From assembly GCA_963853835.1 (NCBI GenBank), contig OY970824.1, positions 70,256,372 to 70,320,371 of the forward strand: a stretch of 64,000 nucleotides of DNA. The letters run 5' to 3'. Origin of the DNA: Calendula officinalis. Taxonomy: Eukaryota > Streptophyta > Magnoliopsida > Asterales > Asteraceae. This document shows, one piece after another, positions 32,718-43,420 of this stretch (its first letter is position 1; each line of letters begins with the position of its first letter). A program made the translations under genes and the position numbers. Below the pieces are notes generated by a model that saw nothing but the letters and a program-made list of their open reading frames with translations, did not search any database and was not told where the DNA came from.

Positions 32718-35700
32718 TTATTGTTGTGAAGTGTCAGTTGAAACATCGAAACCAGGAGGGATGAAAACAATATCATCCCATGTAGTTGTAGAATCATCCT
32801 GAAAATTTAATTTATTGTTTCTTTTTCTGTTAAATATCAATATAAATATTGTGTTGAGTTTATAAATTATAACAATTGTGTGTGATTGCTAACCTTCATC
32901 CCTTGTATTATGTCCTCGAGAACAGCTACCTGCATGACAAATAAAAAGTTGGTTAAAAAATGAACACTAATTACTCAATCAATTTATAAAAGTTTGATAA
33001 ACTGTACCTCAAGATCACCTTCCCTAAGGGAAGGATTCAAATGCTTTTGCTGAACAGAAGCTTTTGCTAGAGATTTTTCTAGGTCCTCCTAATTAGTACA
33101 CAGGAATAAGATAAAACTAATGTGGATAATGTACAATTATTTATTTATTTATTTATTTTTTTATTTTTTTGAACAAATTAATATATAAACATTTTTGCTA
33201 ACCTTTCTGAAAAAAGCAGGACGGTATCTTTTGTTTAGGCTCCTCAGTACCAAGCTCCTTGACTGCATTCATATAAGAGTTAATTGCAAGAATAGTCCCT
33301 GTGGTTTGGCCAAATTGCACGTAAGGTCCTTAAACTTCAAAAAGTGCAGGCGCAGTACCTATGGTTTGCGTTTTGTTGCACTGTTGGTCCCTCCGCCCTA
33401 ACTCTGTTAGATTATACCCGTTAGTGGACGCATGTGCGAGGCACACGAGGGCAATTCAGTCTTTTTAACACTCCCTCTCTCCTTCCAGTTCTCTTAATCA
33501 ACTTTGAATCCCCAACCCTAATTTAGTCCGCCTAATTCGAAACCCATTTCACAAACCGTCCTCCGATAATTCACGATTGATGGCAACCACGAAAGCATAT
33601 TTGAGAGACGATGATCTCCAGTTCGACGCAGATGAAGTATACGGTAAATTTCTAATCTTTGATTCTAATCTTTGATTCAACTGTGTACATATTGCGTGCA
33701 AAATTTTTGATTCTAATATGACATTGTCTCAATTGCACAGCTTCTCTTCCCCGCCTCTTTTGTTTGAAGTTAAATCATGGTGGGCATTTCACTGACCTAC
33801 CAAAAAGGGAGTACATTGAAGGTAGAGTATCATACATTGATGAGGTTGATAGGGATACGTTCAATGTGGAGGTAATTCATCACTTTATGAAGCTTTTGGG
33901 GTACGATCCTGAGCAAATTATGTACTATCACTTCAGATTGCCTAACAAATGTCTGGATTATGGTTTGAAGCCATTGGGTTGTGATTCTGACATTATATGG
34001 TTGATACAGTTAGCTTTAGATCACAAGGAAATTGAAGTTTTTATTGAAATTGGGCGAACTAATGTTGAGAATATAACCCGTTCCTTCAATTCTTCCATTC
34101 ATATTGAGGAATTAGATGACATAGAAGATCCTGTGGATACTAATACAGGCAAAAAAATGCTAGCAATAGAGTGGAATCATGTCATAGAAGATCCTGTTAT
34201 TCCTGATAATGCACCAAATGTTGATGAAGAGGAAATTCCGGCTGCAGCAGAAGAGGAAATTGTTGATGAAGAGCATGTAATTGATGAAGTACATGTCAAC
34301 ATGGAAGGGTTTAGATTCAATATTGGAGAAGAGCAGGAAGACACAAGCTTTGCACCAAATGTTGAGGTAACAGATGAAGCTTTAGAGGTGTTGGATTTTG
34401 ATTCTTTTGAAAGTGATGAAGGTGAGAATACTGAAAGTGTTAGAAGAAGGAAACTAAGAAAACTTAGGAAATCAGGAGGTCAATCATCTGGTGTTGTTAA
34501 TGACTTTTTTGTTGGCCAAGAATTTAAAACCAAAGATGATGCAAAAACCAGAGTTAGGGCTCTTGCAGTTGAAACAAGAAGGAAGCTTGAAGTAATTAAA
34601 AATGATAAAATAAGGCTGCAGGTAAAGTGTAATGGAACTATTCCTAAAGAGGCAGAAGGTGGTCCAAGTTGCAATAAGGGCAAAAATGTAAATTCAGAGG
34701 AACAGACAGAAAGTGATCCAAGTTGCAATAAGGGTAAAATGTAAACTCAGAGGAAGATACAGACAAAAAGTGTCCTTGGTATTTGTACATTTCAAATACA
34801 AATAGGAAAAAGTGGGTGGTCAAGACTTTTTATAATACCCATAAATGTAACCACTCTCGAGACATTAATATGTGCACATCTACTTTTCTGGCACAACATG
34901 TTGTAGATCTGGTTTCTATGAACCCGCAGATTCCAACAAAATCAATTCAAGAACAGATGCAGAAACAATTTCAAGTTGGGGTTTCCAAAACCAAAGCTTT
35001 CCGGGCAAAAGCAAAGGCAGAACTTAGTTTAAAGGGTGATGCTGAAGAGCAGTATGCTTTACTAAGAGATTATGCTGAAGAGTTAAGGAAGTGTAACCCA
35101 AACACCACTGTTAACATTGATGTCTATAGACCTAAAAAGGTTGAATCTTTAAAAAGAAGGTTTAGAAGGATCTATGTGTGTTTGGGACCTTTGAAAGAGG
35201 GGTTTAAAGCTGCAGGAAGAGATCTTATTGGTGTGGATGGTTGTTTTATGAAGGGTCAATATCCTGGACAGATGCTAATAGCTGTCAGTGTGGATGCTAA
35301 CAATGGGATATATCCTGTTGCTTATGGAATTGTGGAATCAGAAAGCAAAGATTCATGGACATGGTTCTTAACAGCTCTTGGTGATGATTTAGACTTGTAT
35401 CCTAATTCAAACTTCACCTTCATCAGTGATAGACAAAAGGTATTTAATATCCTAATTCAAACTTCACCATATCTAATTTATACTAAATTTAATCCTATTT
35501 TATTTGCAGGGTTTATCTTCTGCTATAAGGACTCTCTTTCCTTCTGCTGAACATAGGTGGTGTGTTAGACATATTAACCAAAATATGAATTTGACTTGGA
35601 AGGGTGGAGAATTCAAGGATATGTTGTGGAAATGTGCTACTGCAACAACTGTTGTAGACTTTAACAGAGCAATGGAAGAACTTAAAGGATACAACAATAG

Positions 35701-38700
35701 AGCTTATGAATGGTTGAACAAGATACCTGCACAACATTGGAGCAGATCACACTTTTCAGGTAGGGCACACTGTGATCTTTTGATAAACAATATCTGTGAG
35801 GTTTTCAATAGACAGTTGCTAGATGGTAGGGATTCTCCTATAATTACTGCACTTGAGTATGTTAGAGAGTATCTAATGAAAAGGATAGTGATTGTCCAAA
35901 AGGTTATTGAAAAAACAACTGGTCCATTAACACCAAGTGTGACAAAATTGTTCAAAGTTATAACTGAAAAAGCAGCCCAGTACACAGTTGAATGGAATGG
36001 AGGAGAACATTATCAGGTGAAAGGACCTTGGGGTGATCAGTGTGTAGTCAACATGCAGCTTAAGACTTGTTCTTGTAGGAAATGGGAAATCTCTGGAATC
36101 CCTTGTAAACATGCAGTAGCCTGCATTTTTAACATGGGAGATAATGGAATGGCAGTTGGTATACCCGAGGATTGGGTCCATGAATCATACTGGTTGTCTA
36201 CTTGGAAGACTGTATACTCCTTTAAGATCAATCCAGTTCCAGGTAGACAATTTTGGGAAAAGAGTAAGTGTCCAACTATATTGGTCCCACCAAGCTATAA
36301 ACCACAGATTGGAAGGCCAACAAAAAAAAGAAAGAAAAGTGCAGGTGAAGATGAAGAAATGGCAAAAGATGGAAAGCTATCAAGGAAAGGGAAAACTATA
36401 ACTTGCAAGAATTGTGGGGGAAAGGGGCATAACATCAGGGGCTGCAAGTCTCCTAGGCAGGCAGGTCAAGCAAGTGAAGCAGGTCAAGCAGGTGAAGCAA
36501 GTCAAGCAGCAGGTGTTGGCCAGAGTTAGAGTTTATGATGTTGTGTTTTGTGTTTAATAGTATTTTGTGTATGTTTAGACTTGGTTGTGTTTTGTGTTTA
36601 GACTTGGTTGTGTAATGGTATTATGACTATTATGGCACTTTGTGTTTAGACTTGCTTGTTTAATGTATGACTATTATGGCACTTTGAATTCACTGCAAAA
36701 CAGATGCTTGTTTAATGTATTGATGGTTGTTTTTGAACATTCATTTCACTGCAAAACACTGCAAAATCCATAAATTCTTGACAACAAAATACTACATTCA
36801 TTCTTGATACAGCAGAAGCATTACATTGATTCTAGGTAGAGAATTATGTCAAAAGCAACCAAAAGCCATTGATTCTTGAAACAGATGCAAACTAATTACA
36901 CAAGAACAAAATAAACTAAAAAAAACGCCCAACTTGAAATTAGCAAAATCTTCATCCTTCTTTTTCCAGCAGCCATCAAAATCAATGATTCTTCATGTTT
37001 GTTTTTTGACTTAAGTAATCCAGGAATTATTTCCATTGCTCGAGGACACATCGGTGGATCAGACCAAGCGAAAAACCCACAATCGGTTCCATTCTGCCTA
37101 CAACAGTAAAATCGCCTACCGGGGTTAGCTTGCGTCCAGGAGGTGCGAATCATTGCTCGTCTTCCACAGTAGCAATTCATAATTTAGGGAAGAAAGAAAT
37201 TAGGGTTACAGAGAGAGGAAGAAGACGATGTTTGTTATAGGTTTAGGGAAGAAAGGGGGTTTTAATTCAATTGGGGAAGGAGAGGGAGTGTTAAAAAGAC
37301 TGAATTGCCCTCGTGTGCCTCGCACATGCGTCCACTAACGGGTATAATCTAACAGAGTTAGGGCGGAGGGACCAACGGTGCAACAAAACGCAAACCATAG
37401 GTACTGCGCCTGCACTTTTTGAAGTCTAAGGACCTTACGTGCAATTTGGCCAAACCACAGGGACTATTCTTGCAATTAACTCTTCATATAATAATAATGT
37501 AGTACTAAAATAATATAATTTTTTTTTACATTTAAGTTTACAAAAATACTCGATTTGCCACTCTGTGAGGTATGACACACAAACATCATATTGAATACAA
37601 GGCTGTATACTTTTGTGTTTAATTGTGATACATGATATGTGTCCTTTTGTTTTGATGTAACTTGAAATTGTTTATATTTCAATATAAATATTTATTGTAC
37701 TTATAAAACTATAATCTCAGAAGCATGAGATTAGTGGCGGAATTGAAACTAATGAAAAAATTTAACCTGGAAAACAGGAACACCAGCAAAACTGTCATCC
37801 TTTACACCAGCCTTGCGTCTTTCCTACAATATAAAAGTGCAGTTGCTTAAATTCCAGAATTTCATCTACCAATTAACTCATATCAACCATAAATAAAATG
37901 CATTTTGGTGAATCTATAATATCATATAAATGAACAGCTACCAGAAACCAACTCACCTCAATAGCATTTTTTATCTGTGAAGACTCGGGAATAAACCTAA
38001 AGGACACCCCCATTAACTTTAAGCTGGAAAACCTGCCACAAAATTCAAGAGATTTGACAAAATCGTATATTATACACTATGGGATTGTGGTGTTGATCAT
38101 CATTTATAGATTCTAAACAAGACATCCGCATTTCAGCTGTTTATAATGGCAATTCAAAATCAAATTTGTATATAACATACAGGTTCAGCTAAATTGTGAC
38201 AATTAACTGTTTAAGGTGTTGGTGATAAACAAACAATTACAATTCAAATTGTTACTGGTGACTAATAATTTCGAAATTACCATGCTAAGAGCAACTGGAA
38301 CTACTTTCGATCCAGGACGCATTCTAGGATCCATGGCTTTCATCTGTCCAAGCAGTGTTTCAGCATCTTCTTCCTTGAAACACAACAACCCTAGCGAATT
38401 CACTGGATTTTGACCCGAAACCACAACAAATTCCTCCGAAGAATTGCTGAGAGCGTATACCGGCACGCCAGCCAACCGCTGTTCGATATCCTCGTCCGTC
38501 ATGCCGCCACCAACAGTCTTATCGGCGGTAATTCGAGCCCATATAGGGTTTTTGGTAAAAGGTAGAGAACGATTCGCTTGTTTAGCGTTTTCTATAACCT
38601 CCGGCATGGCGAATTTGAAATTAGATTTGCCGGAATCGGGTTTGGGGTTGAAAAAGGGGGCGGTAAAGAACTGTTGGTGATGATTGAGGTTGGTGAAAAA

Positions 38701-38796
38701 GGAAGAACATTGGCTTTGGAGTTTAGTAATTGTTTGATGAAGGTTGAATTGAAACGGTTTTGTTGGTGTCGCCGGTGAGGAAGATGATGAATCCAT
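32718..38796 (-). CDS. TIC22: TIC22-like chloroplast protein import factor, seven exons, interrupted by a MULE
   Basis: TIC22 is a soluble chaperone-like protein of the chloroplast intermembrane space that helps preproteins pass between outer and inner envelope translocons. Exons: 38281-38796, 37957-38032, 37767-37823, 33203-33262, 33008-33088, 32894-32929, 32718-32798, all with GT/AG borders. Recognisable family motifs: LAGVPVYALSNSSEEFVVVS in exon 1 (from residue 108), FRFIPESSQIKNA in exon 2, GVPVFQ in exon 3, SLVLRSLNKRYRPAFFRK in exon 4, WDDIVFIPPGFDVS in exon 7. Expected size is about 301 residues, close to Arabidopsis TIC22 proteins. Two oddities: a run of five C at 38007-38011 (G on the coding strand) puts exon 2 out of frame after LKVNG, and a 4.2-kb MULE fills intron 3 just before exon 4. 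Either could make this copy non-functional. The frameshift, being in a homopolymer, could also be a sequence error. Confidence 0.88.
33277..33479. repeat. Left terminal inverted repeat of the MULE
   Basis: Starts GAGTTAATTGCAAGAATAGT. It pairs with 37281-37482 over its whole length. Confidence 0.92.
33580..36529 (+). pseudogene. MuDR-type transposase with one frameshift
   Basis: Three exons: 33580-33643 (ATG at 33580), 33741-35439 and 35510-36529, with consistent phases; about 925 residues. In order: the plant MULE N-terminal domain (LKLNHGGHFTDLPKREY); an acidic linker; the DDE catalytic core with GVDGCFMKGQYPGQ (first Asp at about 35236) and FISDRQKGL split by intron 2 (second Asp at about 35428); a SWIM zinc finger CSCRKWEISGIPCKHAVACI at about 36068; and a CCHC knuckle CKNCGGKGHNIRGC at about 36402. 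The linker holds a tandem 54-bp repeat (PSCNKGK twice). The second unit has one A fewer near 34735 than the first, which moves the frame and creates TAA at 34742-34744. All other domains are intact, so this is a recently disabled, or sequence-error-affected, autonomous transposase. Confidence 0.88.
36896..37180 (-). CDS. GRF zinc-finger protein with C-terminal hydrophobic tail, carried by the MULE
   Basis: 94 residues from ATG 37180, lying between the transposase stop and the right TIR in convergent orientation. It has the GRF zinc-finger pattern: CYCGRRAMIRTSWT, then NPGRRFYCC, then DCGFFAWSDPPMCPRA. GRF fingers bind single-stranded nucleic acid in other proteins. The last 20 residues (KILLISSWAFFLVYFVLV) look like a membrane anchor. 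Its 5' end abuts the TIR, which would act as its promoter. The layout of two genes reading toward each other from two TIRs recalls maize MuDR (mudrA/mudrB), but this protein is not obviously MURB. I recall small plant GRF proteins of this kind being common and often transposon-linked; function unknown. Confidence 0.75.
   Translation of the reverse strand: MNCYCGRRAMIRTSWTQANPGRRFYCCRQNGTDCGFFAWSDPPMCPRAMEIIPGLLKSKNKHEESLILMAAGKRRMKILLISSWAFFLVYFVLV
37281..37482. repeat. Right terminal inverted repeat of the MULE
   Basis: Complement of 33277-33479. Its inner end is 100 bases upstream of the GRF gene's ATG. Confidence 0.92.
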
Positions 38797-39590
38797 TTCG
38801 TATGCCGGTGGTCTTCAATGGAGAAGATAGTTCTGACAGTGGGGTTTTGGGTTTTGCAGGTTAATTGAAGTGTGTCGGCAAACCGGGTTCGGGTTGTTGT
38901 TTGAAATTGGGTGGGATTGTGTGTATATCATTTATCTATATGCAAGTAGGATGTTGCACTGCCCACGTCGACGACGTGCTTCTTCCGTCCAATTGGAAAT
39001 CAGCCACCGTCCTTTCGCAAATGACGTCATTGCTTCCAATTTCATCATCGTATATGAAAATAGAGAAGTTTCTTGCCCAAGCTTCAGCCCTCCAATTAAA
39101 GAAGATAGCCACCAATCCTCTGCCGCCTCATTTTTAATCCTTTATATGCCATATTCAAATAAGTTGAAGATTGACGCCATCTCCACCACTTCAATTTCAC
39201 ATCTTAGACTTTTATCAATTTGTCGTTATTTTTCTTCTTCAAATCAGGTACGTTTATCAATTTATGTAGATCTTCCTTCTTTTTTGTCTTTAGATCATGG
39301 CTTTAATTTATGACTTGCTGCTTCTTTTGGGTTTACTCAGCGCCAATTCGAAGGACTCACCTTCTTTACCTTCTTAGTTTAACAATTTTTGCTGCCAATT
39401 TCTGGTTTACTTGATGCCGCTCCTTGCTAATTGAAAATACTTACCAGGTATGGTAGTCTTTTTTTTCCATTCTGAAATTAGGGCTTCTTTCCCAAATCGG
39501 GGTAATTGGTGGAAGATTCGCGTCTCTTTATTCTTTTTCTTTTCCCTTCATGCTTATAACAAGATTAAACTTCTTGTTAGCTTAATTTTA
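38797..39590. promoter_or_regulatory. TIC22 upstream region, possibly bidirectional
   Basis: GC-richer than the flanks close to the TIC22 ATG. On the plus strand a CAG|GTACG donor-like site at about 39246 and a CT-rich stretch suggest the non-coding first exon of a divergent transcript. Open frames here look unconvincing as protein. Confidence 0.35.
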
Positions 39591-39902
39591 ATGCAACAAT
39601 ACGTTTTCTATGCTGCTGGTGGGTGTTTGGCATTTTATAAAAAGTGTTTACTTCAATATAAAATAACCCAGACGACAAATTTTGGTCAAGATGTCGAATT
39701 GAAATACAAAGGAAGTGAGATATCGATAAACAAAGAGGAAAATCAATCTTTAATTACAGATACACCAGTTAAAGTTAATTCACCAAAAGTTAGTGAACTG
39801 AAAATTGAATCTCAGTTGGATGAAAAGAAATATCAAGAACTAAAACCTATAAATTCTCCAAAAGATCAGCTTGATTCCCATACTAAATTCTATACTGAAT
39901 AA
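39591..39902 (+). CDS. Small hypothetical protein, 103 residues
   Basis: ATG 39591 to TAA 39900-39902. A short hydrophobic N-terminus (YVFYAAGGCLAFYKK) is followed by a Lys/Glu/Ser-rich tail. I recognise no family. It could be the first coding part of a longer plus-strand gene that includes the spliced ORF at 41141-42624, but I could not find the joining splice sites. Confidence 0.35.
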   Translation: MQQYVFYAAGGCLAFYKKCLLQYKITQTTNFGQDVELKYKGSEISINKEENQSLITDTPVKVNSPKVSELKIESQLDEKKYQELKPINSPKDQLDSHTKFYTE

Positions 39903-41140
39903 GTAGTTTATTCTGAACATAGAGACAGGTTCATCTATGTATGAGGACTAATTTGACCTTCCTATACTTAAAAGTCAACGCATTTCAGAATCTAGCAACA
40001 ATAAAACTAAAAAATTTGGTGGTTAAAGAATGTTAACTCAACGTACCAGTGAAGATAATGACTTGTAATCAACACTAAATAACTAACCTTCTTTGGGGTT
40101 AGTATGCAGTATCATAATTTACAGTACACTGATTTGTGCCTATCTTAGTCGAAGACTTGAGAGTCCAAGCTTTATTTGATACAACTTGCAAAAAAATAAC
40201 CTCTATAAACTAACTGACTGATGAATTCATGGGTTGTACGTTACTAAACACATGTTGAGCGCTAACACTTGCAACATACATATATCTGTGCTCAAATCAA
40301 AAGGAATTGGTTCTATTAATGAAGTGAATTAAATTGCACACATAGTTAACAACAGCTGGTTTTGTCTAAAACTAGAATTTCCTTTGATTTTAGTTGTAAT
40401 TATCTGACATTATTACATGTATTTGTGTTAACAGCTGAGGATTATTATTAAACCCAACCTTGTGTTGGTGTAGGGATTTTGTTTAATGCACAACATGAAT
40501 TTTGACCCGTTACGCTCATGCTTGACCAGTCCATTTTGCCACCTTCAATTTTTTAAATTATATGTTTAATTCAGCTCCTCTTATTAAGTTTTAAAATAAT
40601 ACCCCTTTTTCACAACTCTCTTACAGCTGAAAGACTTCATTGAAGTTTCAACAAGTTTTTATACTGGAAAAATGCTTTTCTTCTCAAAGAAAGTAGTGCA
40701 GTACATGAAGCATCGGGCTTGCGAGATACTGGCTGTATATTAGAGCAAGGATAAATTCTTTATAATACGGCTTTGAGTTGATTAGATTTATCAACTGGTG
40801 TCAACAGGTGAGACTTGAATTTTTTCATTTCCGTTTTTTATTTTTTATAAGCGGTTGGTTTCTACAAAAATCGTTAGCATGATTAATACACTTCGGAATA
40901 CTTTTGACCCGTTTGATCCATTTTGTTGCAAGTTTTTTAGAAAAAATATTCTTTTCCCTGTTTTACTCATTGTAGATACAACATAATCTGAATCACAGTA
41001 ACAAAATTTTGCCTTCTTTGTACTACATAGTCTAAGAGATTAGGGTACAGGCATGCACGATTGTCACGTGTTTCGGTTATGCATGTGATTTACTTACATG
41101 TTTCTCGTATGGAGTTATTGTATTATTGAGATTATTCAAG
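39903..41140. other. Non-coding, possibly introns of a plus-strand gene
   Basis: No clear feature. A frame following an acceptor-like TTACAG at about 40626 (FIEVSTSFYTGKMLFFSKK) may be an exon, but no donor fits well. Confidence 0.3.
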
Positions 41141-42624
41141 AAGATAAAGGGTCCGATTGTCACGTGTTTCGAAAGTGGGCCGAGTCTGGAACGAAAAATC
41201 GAAGGAATTAAATTGGACGAAATGTGCAAGGAAAATGCAATTCAAGAATTCAAAAGATTATTTCTTGAAAAAAATTGGAAATTCATGGAAGTCTTGGGAA
41301 CAGAAAACACTTTAGAAGCAACGTGGAAGATTCTGTCTGTAGGATATGGTAATGATCGATCTTTAAGTAATTACTTTTGTATAAAAATTGCTGACCCTGC
41401 TTCACCTTAATTGTTATTTGAACAAGTAAAAGTTATGTCTTGGATTGTGTAATGAGTCAAAACGGGTCGGTTGATCCAATGACACTTTATTGTCCATTTT
41501 CTTCAAATCTTACCAATGTACAAGGTTGTTAGTTCGACCCGTTTGACATGCTTCATTTTAGCTAGATTTCTTTTAATAAAGTCACATGTTGGAGATAAAA
41601 TATAAACACAAATCGACTCGTTTTCTAATGCCTCAAAGCTTGATTTTGCAGGGTTATGGGGTGAACAAAGATCCACAATGTCAAAATCTTGATTGGACTT
41701 CATAAATGGGAACAACTACAGTTTTATTTATTTGAAATAGGTTGATGCAACAATTAATATATATATTTCAAGTATATTCATTATTTATTATCTTTCATTC
41801 ATTATATTCATTGAAGTTATGCTGAACAATTAACATTTGTATAAATTTATTTTTATATTTCAGTATTGTCGTCAAAATTAAATAAAGAACATGAATCCTA
41901 ATATCAGTTTAGTAACTGGAAATGAGTATGTTTGACCTCTTAGATCAAAGTCCGTCTATTTATTTACATAAAAATTAAACGAATTCATTTTATGTTCTTT
42001 TTTTGCAGATGCTTTATTTTATGACAATGGCATTGTGAGGCACTTTAATTTCATGGAAAACGAGGTGGTACTTTAACCTATTTTTTTTTTTTTTTTTTAT
42101 AAATGGGTTAATTTGGGTTATGTTGATCTCAAACAAATGAGTCCAAAGTGTATTTTAATCCGTACAAATTCACAAATTGAACAAATGTGTATTCTAATCA
42201 TGTTATATACAACTTTTATAACTATCCTTTTATATAGAAGTTGTCAAAATGTCTTTACCTATTTGGACTCAATGTCCAACCGCCCACCCCACATATTTTG
42301 TTGTATTTCTCAGGCTTCTTGCTTATATGTATTTCAACATACATAACCTCCAACATTGCTTAATACAAAGATTCAGATTGATAAAAGTTGGAAAAAAAAA
42401 AGTTAAACGGGTCAATTGACCCGTTTGGACAAAAACCAAAACATACCTAAAAATCACATATTATCTTTCTTCCTATATGTTTTTCTTGATTTTCATAGGT
42501 TTTTCTAGCAAATTGGTTTAGTAACTATTGTTCTTTTGATGTTTGTAAGAGGTTAGTTGAGGTTTATAATTCTGATGTTCTTAGTGTCACACTTGCATCC
42601 TTTCAATTTCATACTTCCTTTTAA
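41141..42624 (+). CDS. Unrecognised three-exon ORF, 5'-incomplete
   Basis: Exons 41141-41348, 42009-42064 and 42499-42624 join in one frame with GT/AG borders (TATG|GTAATG, TTGCAG|AT, GAG|GTGGTA, TTCATAG|GT) to give 129 codons ending in TAA at 42622-42624. Readable pieces: KIKGPIVTCFESGPSLERKI, DALFYDNGIVRHFNFMENE, VFLANWFSNYCSFDVCKRL. Three phase-matched junctions are unlikely by chance. I do not recognise the family, and the start must lie upstream, perhaps linked to the ORF at 39591. Confidence 0.45.
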
Positions 42625-42726
42625 CTTGTGCAAGTTCAAAAGCATTGTCAAGCAAAAGCAGTTCCACATGTGTTAGCTTCATGTGTTAGCTTCATGTTAT
42701 CAAAGTTATCTTTTGAATCGATTGTC

Positions 42727-42751
42727 AAGGGCCGTGATTATCACGGCCCTT
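42727..42751. repeat. Perfect 12-bp hairpin
   Basis: AAGGGCCGTGAT, one T, then ATCACGGCCCTT. A GC-rich palindrome standing out in AT-rich DNA, just after the end of the unrecognised ORF. Confidence 0.8.
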
Positions 42752-42837
42752 TTAACTACCTAGTGATCCAATATGCAGAAGGCCCAAACCGAACTCCAAG
42801 GACCAAGGGTGATCTGATTATTTTATAGGAGTGATTA

Positions 42838-43092
42838 CCAAGAAATCCAACCAAACCAAAATTTTAAATTTTCAATATCAAACCAACTATATGTTTTCGG
42901 TTTTTTTTCAGTTCGGTTCAGGGTTTTTAATCCTAAATGCTCATTTTATCCGAGGACCGAACCGAAACCGATAAAACCGAAAATGATGAATTTTCTAAAC
43001 CGAAACTGAATCAATTACATGCTTTCGGGTTGGTTCGATTCGGTTTTGGTCAGTTTTCGGTATGGTTCGGTTTTCCGGTCCAGATGCTTACC
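42838..43092. repeat. GGTTCGGTTTTCGG-type self-complementary repeat
   Basis: Words CCGAACCGAAACCG and their complements (TTCGGTTCAGG, TTCGGTTTTGG) alternate over about 250 bases. Similar in style to the CGGGTACCC repeat at 63290-64000, but with a different core word. Confidence 0.6.
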
Positions 43093-43420
43093 ACCTTGAA
43101 TAATTGTCAAGAGTGAGTTTTTAAAGAAATGACGTTAAGCTAAGCTAGGCAAACAAGTTGATAATTATTAGTCAAACTCAACGAATGATTTAATAAGTTG
43201 TTATCTTTGTATTATTATAACATGTTTAACTTTGTAAGATTTTAGTTTGTCTTGACTTGAACGTGTTTTCAAGGCATTATAGTGCATTTACTCTTCTAAC
43301 AATAGATGCTTCATGTGCAATATTTTGAAGCGTGTTAAACCAATTCAGTAACCACTGAAGTTTACATGAATGTATTATATAAAGTAAATGCATGAATTCA
43401 AATGAAAGTACAACGGCCAA

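Larger units (their letters stand above)
33277..37482 (+). mobile_element. Mutator-like element (MULE), complete, two genes
   Basis: 4206 bp bounded by terminal inverted repeats of about 202 bp, differing at about two positions by eye, and a perfect 9-bp target duplication TTCATATAA (33268-33276, 37483-37491). Long TIRs plus a 9-bp duplication are diagnostic of Mutator elements. It carries a MuDR-type transposase (+) and a convergent GRF zinc-finger ORF (-). The near-identical TIRs imply recent insertion. It lies in intron 3 of the TIC22-like gene, in the opposite orientation to that gene. Confidence 0.95.

Noticed and set aside
38865..39313. Overlapping open frames of 90 and 147 codons beside the TIC22 start
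   Set aside because: Composition is that of a leader/promoter region and two frames overlap; no conserved feature.
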